This document shows, in pieces, positions 1 to 5,993 of a stretch of DNA of 14,501 nt. Source of the stretch: an uncultured Spirochaetales bacterium. Its GTDB lineage: Bacteria > Spirochaetota > Spirochaetia > Sphaerochaetales > Sphaerochaetaceae. A program made the translations under genes and the position numbers. The DNA is taken from assembly GCA_934247875.1 (NCBI GenBank), contig CAKQJZ010000051.1:1-14501 (forward strand). Reading direction: 5' to 3'. The notes under the pieces were generated by a model. It worked only from the letters and a program-made list of their open reading frames with translations, had not been told where the DNA came from and did no database searches. Positions within the stretch are counted from its first letter, which is position 1, and the number at the start of each line of letters is the position of its first letter.

Positions 1-290
1 TTTTTCGCTCTTCTTGATAAGCTATTTTGAAATTTCTTTAAGAAAGTACCGCTATTTAGTTCTCAATCGCCTCTACAACGCTTGAATCAAAGTTTTGCCC
101 TCTTTGAAATAGGCTTTTTCAAGATTCATGCGTAATGACTAAACTTTTTCTTATCTTTTTTCAAAAAATATAGGCAATATAAGAGCTCAAACCATATTGT
201 TTAATTAAAGATTTCATGACTTTATGAACTATACAAACCAGCAATAAACTCCAGAAAACGCTTATATTAGAAGTTTTCACAAACAATTAG

Positions 291-332
291 ACCTCTAGAC
301 ATGGTTTACATCATGTTTGGAGGTTGTTTTTT
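291..332 (+). terminator. Rho-independent terminator upstream of the IS
   Basis: A 13-bp stem (291-303 paired with 312-324, two G-U pairs) closes an 8-nt loop and is followed two bases later by six Ts (327-332). This is a textbook intrinsic terminator on the + strand. It would end a transcript from a gene to the left, or insulate the insertion sequence from incoming transcription. The hairpin is only fair when read on the opposite strand, which lacks the T tract. Confidence 0.7.
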
Positions 333-366
333 CGCTTTGATTTTCGCATTTTCAGTCTTGCTAGAG

Positions 367-395
367 TTGATTATATAGGCCATATATTATATTAT
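367..395 (+). promoter_or_regulatory. Candidate sigma70 promoter before the transposase
   Basis: TTGATT (367-372) and TATTAT (390-395) are separated by 17 bp, which fits a housekeeping promoter. The predicted start point (about 401-403) falls at the left terminal repeat of the insertion sequence. The promoter therefore lies in flanking DNA if the element boundary is right. The region is very AT-rich, so chance matches are possible. Confidence 0.45.
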
Positions 396-396
396 A

Positions 397-411
397 TTAT
401 GGACTATATGG
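397..411 (+). repeat. Left terminal inverted repeat of the IS
   Basis: TTATGGACTATATGG pairs with the inverted copy at 1949-1964 (12 of 13 over the outer part, then GG after a one-base gap). It lies only about 15 bp from the transposase start codon. Confidence 0.55.
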
Positions 412-426
412 TAAAGAAGGTACAAT

Positions 427-1944
427 ATGGCAATCCCAGAAGAGATAAAGAGCGTAATCAGACCAAAGAATACAATCATCAAAGAGAATAAGACCGGAGG
501 GAAATACCGCTACATGGTTGTCCAGAGAATTGGATGCAAGAGAGTGAACGGGAAGAATGTCCCGATAAACGGCTCTGTGATAGGCCATATAATAGACAAT
601 GCATATGTAGAAGGAAGAAGAAGCGTAACAGAAAGAGAGATCACTCTTAAGGACTGGGGTGAATATGCATTCTTTGAGAAGGCTGGATCTTCTGTATTCG
701 AAGAGCTTAAGGCAGTATATGACTACAAGGATGCGCAGCGCATGTATGTCATCGCCCTTCTGAGGCTTGCAAGACCCGACATCCCGGATTATATGCTCTC
801 TGATGCATATGAGAGAGGCTGGCTGAGCATCTCGATGCCAGATATTTCCCTTGAGAAGAGCTCTGTCTCAAGATTCATAAACAATATAGGGCTGGACTAT
901 GCTGGCAGGGTCGAATTCATGAGGAAAAGGGTCGAGAGATTCTCAAAAGACCATCACATGGCAATAGATGGAACGATAAAGAATGATACAAGCATATGCA
1001 ATTCGCTTTCGAATGCATCAAGGAAAAGCAGGGAGAAAGGCTGCCTTAATGTATCTGTGATATATGCATTCTCAATAGAGACAGGAGAGCCAATATGCTC
1101 AAAGGTTGTTCCTGGAAACGTAATTGACAGCGTTGCATATAAGGATTTCCTTGAAGAGAACAAAGTGACAAAGGGCATTGTGCTTGCAGACAAGGGCTTC
1201 CCGCATAAGAAGGCAAAGACTGTATTCGACAAGAACAAGGACCTCCACTGGCTCAACCCTCTCAAGAGAAATGACAAGAGGATAGATGCCAACGATATGT
1301 ATTCATATGAAGGCTGCCTTAAGGATAAGGATCTTGATGTAAGCTATAGAAAGCTGAAGGCCGGAAGCATATATCTCTACTCATTCTACAACCGAGCGCT
1401 TGCATCAAAAGAGGAGTATGACTATTACAGGAGGCATAAACAGGAAGAGGTATATGACAAAGAGCAATGGGATATGATGAAAAAGAAATTCGGAACCATA
1501 GTGTTCGAGTCTGATCTTGATGCTGATCCTGCCATAATATATAAGGCATACACAGAGCGCTGGGGTGTTGAGGAGTGCTTCAGAATCTACAAGCAGATAC
1601 TGCAGTTTGATGATACAAGAGTCCATTCCGATGCCTCTGTCTATGGTACAGAGTTCATCAACTTTCTATCGACATGTATAACAATGCGGGTTATGAACAT
1701 GATTGAGACATCAGGTCTTGATAGAGATTACACTTACAGGCAGATTCTCGATCTTGTATCTTCTGCAAAGAAGGTAAGAGATGCTAACGATGGAGAGTGG
1801 ATCATACCGACTATAACCATGAGAGCCCAAGAAGCGCTGAAAGCTCTTGGATTGCTCGAATCTTGCAAAAATGAAGAAGAAAATGCTATAGACACACCTA
1901 AGAGAAAAGGTAGACCTAAAGGAAGCAAGAATAAGAAGCAATAG
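427..1944 (+). CDS. DDE transposase, IS4 superfamily (IS1634-like)
   Basis: The 505-residue protein would cut and rejoin the ends of the surrounding insertion sequence. The DDE catalytic triad is readable. The first aspartate is in AIDGT (D181) and the second in LADKGF (D255). The glutamate is E382 in the IS4 signature Y-x2-R-x3-E-x6-K (Y375, R378, E382, K389). A long insertion between the second aspartate and the glutamate carries a beta-strand-rich segment, as is usual in IS4 relatives. The C-terminus (about 490-505) is strongly basic with a KGRPKGS core resembling an AT-hook. That would suit an element with AT-rich ends, though the function is inferred. The ATG is preceded by AAGAAGG (414-420) at good spacing. 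No frameshift or internal stop is seen. The family call is firm; the IS1634 subgroup is likely but not checked against a database. Confidence 0.9.
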   Translation: MAIPEEIKSVIRPKNTIIKENKTGGKYRYMVVQRIGCKRVNGKNVPINGSVIGHIIDNAYVEGRRSVTEREITLKDWGEYAFFEKAGSSVFEELKAVYDYKDAQRMYVIALLRLARPDIPDYMLSDAYERGWLSISMPDISLEKSSVSRFINNIGLDYAGRVEFMRKRVERFSKDHHMAIDGTIKNDTSICNSLSNASRKSREKGCLNVSVIYAFSIETGEPICSKVVPGNVIDSVAYKDFLEENKVTKGIVLADKGFPHKKAKTVFDKNKDLHWLNPLKRNDKRIDANDMYSYEGCLKDKDLDVSYRKLKAGSIYLYSFYNRALASKEEYDYYRRHKQEEVYDKEQWDMMKKKFGTIVFESDLDADPAIIYKAYTERWGVEECFRIYKQILQFDDTRVHSDASVYGTEFINFLSTCITMRVMNMIETSGLDRDYTYRQILDLVSSAKKVRDANDGEWIIPTITMRAQEALKALGLLESCKNEEENAIDTPKRKGRPKGSKNKKQ

Positions 1945-1948
1945 CTAT

Positions 1949-1964
1949 CCTATATAGTGCATAA
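1949..1964 (-). repeat. Right terminal inverted repeat of the IS
   Basis: CCTATATAGTGCATAA lies 4 bp after the transposase stop and is the inverted counterpart of 397-411. No transcription terminator separates it from the ABC ATPase gene that follows. Confidence 0.55.
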
Positions 1965-2078
1965 AAAGTTGAAACCTTTATTTAATAAAAGAGGATACAT
2001 TTACTCATTTAAAATAAGAAATCGTCTTTTTCCAATCCCCATATTGAGAATTATTTAGCCCAAAACTACAATAAAGCT

Positions 2079-2858
2079 ATGCCAAATATAATAGAAATCA
2101 GCCATGCAAGTGTACGTAGAGATGGAAAGCTAATACTAGATGATTGCTCTCTTACTATCAAAGAAGGAGAGCGAGTTGCAATAATAGGACCTAATGGAGC
2201 TGGAAAGTCCACACTTATAGACGTTATAGCAAGAAAGACATATCCACTGGCACTTGATGAGTACAAGAACAGAATATTCGGAAATGAGCGCTGGATAATA
2301 AAAGAACTCAGACCATTAATTGGCCATGTATCTTCAAGTGAAGAGAACTTCTGCTCTACAACATACCCTGTAAGAGAGATTGTAGCTTCTGGACTCTTTT
2401 CATCTCTTGGCTTTGATTTCCACCATGTTGTCACAGATGATATCTGGAAAAGAGCAGATGAAGAACTTGAGAAAGTCGGAATGCTTTCAAAAAAGCATAA
2501 TCAGATGAACACGCTATCAAGCGGTGAGAAACGCAGAGTACTGCTTGCACGCGCTGCTATTACAAATCCGCCGCTATTGCTGCTAGATGAGGCAACTTCA
2601 GGCTTAGACTTCCCTTCTCGCGCTGATCTGAGAAATGTCATATCTGAATATGCACATGGCGGAAGAACTATAATAATGGTCACTCATGAGCTTTCTGAGA
2701 TAATCCAGGAAGTTGACAGAGTGATACTCATGAAAGATGGGAAAATAGTCATAGACGGAAAGAAGAGTGAACTTCTAAAGAGCGATATCCTCTCTTCTTT
2801 ATATAGCCGCCATGTAGAAGTTGTGGAGAGGGATGGAATTTATAATGCTTTCTGTTAG
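2079..2858 (+). CDS. ABC ATPase of the ModF/PhrA/YlmA type (no permease adjacent)
   Basis: This 259-residue protein is a single ATP-binding cassette. Walker A is GPNGAGKST (37-45), the signature is LSSGEKRR (146-153), Walker B is LLLLDE (166-171), the D-loop is SGLD (174-177) and the switch histidine is H203 (VTHE). The Q-loop glutamine is not at its usual place: the segment reads IGHVSSSEENF (81-91). As I recall, the ModF/PhrA/YlmA group (COG1119) has the same feature. No membrane partner is encoded nearby, and at 259 residues it lacks the C-terminal OB domain of sugar-importer ATPases, so it is unlikely to power the sugar permeases in this window. Its substrate is unknown. The ATG has no clear Shine-Dalgarno. 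The frame is open back to 2013, but no ATG, GTG or TTG occurs there. The insertion sequence ends about 115 bp upstream and may have changed its expression. Confidence 0.85.
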   Translation: MPNIIEISHASVRRDGKLILDDCSLTIKEGERVAIIGPNGAGKSTLIDVIARKTYPLALDEYKNRIFGNERWIIKELRPLIGHVSSSEENFCSTTYPVREIVASGLFSSLGFDFHHVVTDDIWKRADEELEKVGMLSKKHNQMNTLSSGEKRRVLLARAAITNPPLLLLDEATSGLDFPSRADLRNVISEYAHGGRTIIMVTHELSEIIQEVDRVILMKDGKIVIDGKKSELLKSDILSSLYSRHVEVVERDGIYNAFC

Positions 2859-2861
2859 TTT

Positions 2862-2890
2862 TTGACAAATCGCTTCTCTTTTCGATTAAA
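2862..2890 (+). promoter_or_regulatory. Candidate promoter for the flavodoxin-like gene
   Basis: A perfect TTGACA (2862-2867) lies just after the ABC ATPase stop. The 17-bp-spaced -10 is poor (ATTAAA, 2885-2890). If used, it would give a leader of roughly 13 bases carrying the ribosome binding site. The weak -10 keeps this tentative; co-transcription with the ATPase is equally possible. Confidence 0.35.
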
Positions 2891-2909
2891 CTTAAGAAAA
2901 GGAGGCTTT

Positions 2910-3467
2910 ATGAGAGCGAACATAATAATCCATTCAGTTTCTGGCAACCTTTATATAATCGCTGAAACACTCAAAGAAAAGCTTGAAGAAAAGGGTGTTG
3001 ATGCAAGGCTTTACAGGGTTGAAGATTTAGATCTCCACATTGAGGCAAATGAAAAGAGCGAAGTAATCGAGTTCTATGAAGATATCATAGCACTGCCGCT
3101 TGCCAATAACAGAAAACTCGAAAAAGCAGATGCAATCATACTCGGATCTTGCTCAAGATTTGCACTTCCATCTGCAGAGATGAAGGCATTCCTTGATGCA
3201 ACATGGCCTCTCTATGAGACTAAAGCACTGGAAGGAAAGAAGTTCTATGGCTTTGCATCCTCTTCAGTATCGCGTGAAGACGGAAAGAACGCAGTAAAAG
3301 GCCTATATAGCTGGGCACGCATGCAGCAACTTGAGTTCATACCATTTGAACCATACATCCATAAAGATGGAGATATAATGCCAAACAGACCTGGCGAAAT
3401 GCTTGATGATGAAATGGATGCACTAGCAGACGCTATTGCCTCTTCACTTGATCAAGAAGAAACTTGA
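2910..3467 (+). CDS. Flavodoxin-like FMN protein, possible NAD(P)H:quinone reductase
   Basis: The chosen start is the ATG at 2910, four bases after AAGGAGG (2899-2905). A longer frame from TTG at 2862 exists, but it falls inside a promoter-like TTGACA and lacks a binding site. The resulting 185-residue protein begins with a beta strand and a phosphate loop (IIIHSVSGN, about 5-13) typical of flavodoxin folds that bind FMN. A GSCSRFALPSAEMKAFLD segment resembles the flavin-contacting loop of WrbA-type and multimeric flavodoxin proteins. Such proteins transfer electrons to quinones or other acceptors in the cytoplasm; the partner here is unknown. No signal peptide or membrane segment is present. 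It ends inside the 3' end of the opposing gene, with a 35-bp overlap. Confidence 0.75.
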   Translation: MRANIIIHSVSGNLYIIAETLKEKLEEKGVDARLYRVEDLDLHIEANEKSEVIEFYEDIIALPLANNRKLEKADAIILGSCSRFALPSAEMKAFLDATWPLYETKALEGKKFYGFASSSVSREDGKNAVKGLYSWARMQQLEFIPFEPYIHKDGDIMPNRPGEMLDDEMDALADAIASSLDQEET

Positions 3468-4347
3468 CTTTGCGCTTTAAAGTGCCAAGTGGACCAGACT
3501 CCTTTTCGACTGCTTTAACAGTATCGACGATAGAGGAGTCTTTGTTTTCTCTCTTCATCTGATCCCAGCGACGCACAAGCCACATATACATGTCTCCTTC
3601 AGTGTTGCCAGGGAAAGAAGAGAGAAGATGCTCATCTCTGACGACTTTGACTATCGGAGAGTAAACATTCTCATACCAGCTCTTAGCAGCCTCCTGAAGT
3701 GTTATCTCTCTATCCTTGATATCCTGATTGATATAATACTTATGCACTAATATGTGGTTCACAAGCTCTGGATATGCGCCAGGAGTTGTGAAGACAATAT
3801 CGCCAAGAGGCAGATTGAGATTTCCATATTGCTGCAAGAACATTCCTCGCTCATATTGCACTACTCTGCGCCTTAGTTCTCGCATAGACATGCCAGGCTC
3901 AAGTGGAATCTCTGAATCAAGCTCAACGACTTCAGCATCGATAAAATCCTGCCCCATTGCTTTAGCAACAGAAACTCTATGGTTGCCATCACGTACAAAG
4001 TACCAGCCACCAAGAGAATAGACAGAAATAGGAGGAAGTATAACATCAGAGTGAAGAGCTTCATCAACGCTTACCCAGCGGTGACGGAGCATCTCACGCT
4101 TAGGTAGAAACGCAGCTGAGAAATCTCTATAGCGACCTTCAGAGCCTATGATCTTATCTACTGGTATTGTTCTCATACCAACATAAGTCTCACTCTTAGG
4201 CTTGATTATAGATGTGACTTCATACCAGGAAAGCAGATCATTGTTCTTCCATGATAGTGTCTTCATCAAACCTTGGATCTTAGCTCTGTTCTTAGCCCTA
4301 TTGAACTCTTCGTTAGCTAAATGACTTGCATATTGATTAGAAATCAC
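3433..4347 (-). CDS. ParB/sulfiredoxin-fold domain protein of unknown role
   Basis: The 304-residue product starts at GTG (4345-4347), eight bases after GGAGG on the - strand. The start codon overlaps the stop of the upstream metallophosphoesterase in a GTGA arrangement, so translation is probably coupled. Residues about 60-140 look like a ParB-like nuclease-fold domain. The segment has IPVDKIIGSEGRYRDF, then a conserved-looking LPPISVYSLGGWYFVRDG and the box DGNHRVSVAKAMG (120-132). Proteins with this box (the DUF4032-like group) are annotated only as ParB-domain or hypothetical. The remaining 160 residues are mixed helical and unassigned, with a basic tail. There is no ParA partner, so chromosome partitioning should not be assumed. 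Real gene: high confidence. Function: unknown. Confidence 0.8.
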   Translation of the reverse strand: MISNQYASHLANEEFNRAKNRAKIQGLMKTLSWKNNDLLSWYEVTSIIKPKSETYVGMRTIPVDKIIGSEGRYRDFSAAFLPKREMLRHRWVSVDEALHSDVILPPISVYSLGGWYFVRDGNHRVSVAKAMGQDFIDAEVVELDSEIPLEPGMSMRELRRRVVQYERGMFLQQYGNLNLPLGDIVFTTPGAYPELVNHILVHKYYINQDIKDREITLQEAAKSWYENVYSPIVKVVRDEHLLSSFPGNTEGDMYMWLVRRWDQMKRENKDSSIVDTVKAVEKESGPLGTLKRKVKFLLDQVKRQ

Positions 4348-5048
4348 TTTCGTCTCCTCCCAAGTGAATCATCATCGATTATGAAGTTCTTATAGATATT
4401 AATGACTTTAGTCTGATTATACTCAGTAATGCGAGGTGCATTCATGTCATCAAGATGCACATGACCATGAAGCAGATACTTTGGCTTATACTTATCCATG
4501 AAATCGAGAAAGCATTCAAAGCCTCTGTGACATAGATCTTCTCCATCTCCTATTCCACGAGGAGGAGCATGAGTGATGAGTATATCACAATAGCGGCCAT
4601 AGCGGAGCTTCATAGCACTCAGGCGAGGAGCAAGCCATCTGATTCGCCAAGCCATCTGACTTTCAGAGTACTGGCTGTTTCCATAGTTATATAAGAAAGA
4701 ACCTCCAAGCCCAACTATTATAAGATCTCTGGCTTTATCATAGATGATCTTGCCATCAGCAAACATGCCGCCAAAGCGTGGAAGCATAGACATCTTTCCA
4801 CAGCGATTGAGGTCTGTGAGGTCCTTCATAGAATCAGAGCCCCTGCTCATCATTCTATCCCAGTCATCAAGGTTATGATTGCCATATACCCAGCAGACAT
4901 CTTTATTGAGCATTGTTGCAATATAATCATAATATCGAAGTGGTAAGTCTCCAGCGGAGATTACCAAGTCGACATCTTTATATAGCGTTGGAGCAACACT
5001 CGAATAAATCAGAGTATCTGTTGCATCTGAAATGCCTAGAATCTTCAT
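4344..5048 (-). CDS. Calcineurin-like metallophosphoesterase with altered first motif
   Basis: The 234-residue cytoplasmic protein keeps most metal-ligand motifs of the calcineurin-like phosphoesterase fold. These are GDL (D34), GNHN (N57, H58), THAPP (H160) and HGHVH (H194, H196, H198). The first motif, normally D-x-H, reads D8-A9-T10, so one canonical metal ligand is missing. Some single-metal or divergent subfamilies tolerate this, so activity is not excluded. The substrate is unknown; the family includes nucleotidases, diesterases and protein phosphatases. The ATG at 5048 has no Shine-Dalgarno. A promoter-like element at 5059-5087 ends only 10 bp before it, suggesting a leaderless or very short-leader transcript. 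Its stop overlaps the GTG start of the ParB-like gene by four bases, making a coupled two-gene unit. Confidence 0.85.
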   Translation of the reverse strand: MKILGISDATDTLIYSSVAPTLYKDVDLVISAGDLPLRYYDYIATMLNKDVCWVYGNHNLDDWDRMMSRGSDSMKDLTDLNRCGKMSMLPRFGGMFADGKIIYDKARDLIIVGLGGSFLYNYGNSQYSESQMAWRIRWLAPRLSAMKLRYGRYCDILITHAPPRGIGDGEDLCHRGFECFLDFMDKYKPKYLLHGHVHLDDMNAPRITEYNQTKVINIYKNFIIDDDSLGRRRK

Positions 5049-5058
5049 AGCTATAGCT

Positions 5059-5087
5059 ATTATCTAAAAAGTAGGAGCCTTGTACAA
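5059..5087 (-). promoter_or_regulatory. Promoter for the metallophosphoesterase/ParB-like pair
   Basis: On the - strand, TTGTAC (5082-5087) and GATAAT (5059-5064) are separated by exactly 17 bp. The -10 box differs from consensus at one base. The expected start point, about 5052, leaves only some 3-5 bases before the ATG at 5048. Confidence 0.5.
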
Positions 5088-5097
5088 GAATCAGAGG

Positions 5098-5925
5098 CTA
5101 CTTCCAGTTCTTTACGATTTCTCTTACAAGCTTTGAGAATGATGCTTTGACTCTGTTGCCAGTCTCAATAACCTCTTCATGGTTAAGTGGCTGATCAAGA
5201 ATTCCTGCACCCATATTAGTAAGACATGAAATGCCAACAGTCTTCATTCTCATCTGGCTAGCAGCAATAGCTTCTGGAACAGTAGACATGCCAACAGCAT
5301 CTCCTCCAGCAATACGAGCGAACTTAACTTCTGATGGAGTTTCAAAGTTAGGACCTGCGAAGAAGAAATAAACACCCTCTCTGATGTTGATGCCACATCT
5401 AGATGCTGCCTCTTTTACGACGCCTTGCATTCCTTTGTCATATGCAGAGCACATATCGAAGAAGCGAGGGCCAAGCTCATCATGGTTCATTCCTCTATTA
5501 GGGCTATCTGCAATCAGCTTGATATGGTCTTTGATGAGCATCAGATCTCCAGCATTCCAATCTTTATTAACGCAGCCTGCAGCATTAGTTAAGAAAAGGT
5601 TATCAATGCCAAGAAGATGCATGCATCTGATTGGATATACAACTTGTTCCATAGTCCAGCCTTCATAGTAGTGGAAGCGGCCCTGCATGCACATTACTAC
5701 TTTGCCTTCCAATCGTCCAATTACAAGTCTGCCTTTGTGTCCTGGAACAGTTGAAACTGGGAAATGAGGAATATCATGATAGTCGATAATGATAGGATTC
5801 TCTATCTCATCAGCAAGTCCACCAAGTCCTGAACCTAGAACTAGTCCGATTTCTACTTTCAAAGCACCGAGAATAGAGCTGATATAATCAGCGCTTTCTC
5901 TGAGTTCATCCATATATTTATCCAT
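5098..5925 (-). CDS. pupG: Purine nucleoside phosphorylase (trimeric PNP class)
   Basis: The enzyme splits inosine or guanosine (and deoxy forms) with phosphate into base and sugar-1-phosphate, for purine salvage. From the ATG at 5925 it is 275 residues, the family's usual size. Motifs seen: LGSGLG with phosphate-binding GSG (31-33), GHKG (62-65), GRFHYYEG (82-89), NAAG (114-117), FETPSE with E195, VGMST with M213, and N237 in LTNMGAG. As I recall it, B. subtilis PupG is very similar throughout. The frame stays open to an ATG at 5994 that overlaps the GH105 stop, but the extra 23 residues do not resemble family N-termini. An extended -10 lies inside that stretch, so I reject the longer start. 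The ATG at 5913 would match PupG's length best. Neither short start has a Shine-Dalgarno. Confidence 0.92.
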   Translation of the reverse strand: MDKYMDELRESADYISSILGALKVEIGLVLGSGLGGLADEIENPIIIDYHDIPHFPVSTVPGHKGRLVIGRLEGKVVMCMQGRFHYYEGWTMEQVVYPIRCMHLLGIDNLFLTNAAGCVNKDWNAGDLMLIKDHIKLIADSPNRGMNHDELGPRFFDMCSAYDKGMQGVVKEAASRCGINIREGVYFFFAGPNFETPSEVKFARIAGGDAVGMSTVPEAIAASQMRMKTVGISCLTNMGAGILDQPLNHEEVIETGNRVKASFSKLVREIVKNWK

Positions 5926-5932
5926 AGCCAAG

Positions 5933-5941
5933 ATTATAGCA
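5933..5941 (-). promoter_or_regulatory. Extended -10 promoter for purine nucleoside phosphorylase
   Basis: On the - strand TGCTATAAT is a perfect extended -10 (TGnTATAAT). The -35 region is only T-rich, which extended -10 promoters tolerate. The last base of the -10 lies 7 bp before the ATG at 5925, so transcription would start at or within a base or two of the start codon, giving a leaderless message. Confidence 0.55.
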
Positions 5942-5993
5942 CAGAGTAGTGAATAAAAAACAGCAACAGGTTTTATCCCATTGCTGCGTCTCA

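Larger units (their letters stand above)
1..426. other. AT-rich intergenic region upstream of the insertion sequence
   Basis: No convincing complete gene is visible. A 27-codon open stretch on the + strand (2-85, ending in TGA) could be the tail of a gene starting left of the window. A short - strand frame (129 down to 73) starts with ATG and stops after 18 codons. Neither can be assigned. The rest is AT-rich, with an intrinsic terminator at 291-332 and a candidate promoter at 367-395. An imperfect 10-bp inverted repeat (79-88 with 123-132, one mismatch, 34-nt spacer) is also present and has no clear role. Confidence 0.5.
397..1964 (+). mobile_element. Insertion sequence, IS4/IS1634-type, about 1.57 kb
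   Basis: One transposase gene is bounded by inverted repeats. The left repeat TTATGGACTATAT (397-409) and the right repeat, read on the other strand as TTATGCACTATAT (1952-1964), match at 12 of 13 positions. A looser GG..TA match continues inward after a 1-base gap. No target duplication is evident next to these limits, so the exact ends may be a few bases inside or the element may have lost its original flank. The transposase frame is intact, so the element could be active. No second copy lies in the window. Confidence 0.65.

Noticed and set aside
381..403. CCATATATTATATTATATTATGG near-palindrome as an operator
   Set aside because: It is simple AT repeat sequence spanning the proposed IS border and promoter; the symmetry is expected by chance in such a tract.
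2079..2858. The ABC ATPase as the energy subunit of the sugar permeases
   Set aside because: It is too short (259 residues, no regulatory C-terminal domain), resembles the ModF/YlmA group, is on the other strand and is 6 kb from the permeases.
2862..2909. TTG start extending the flavodoxin-like protein by 16 residues
   Set aside because: The TTG is part of a TTGACA promoter motif. The ATG at 2910 follows AAGGAGG and begins exactly at the first strand of the fold.
3433..4347. ParB chromosome-partitioning protein
   Set aside because: Only the nuclease-fold box is shared. There is no ParA, no obvious KorB/HTH segment and no parS-like palindrome nearby.
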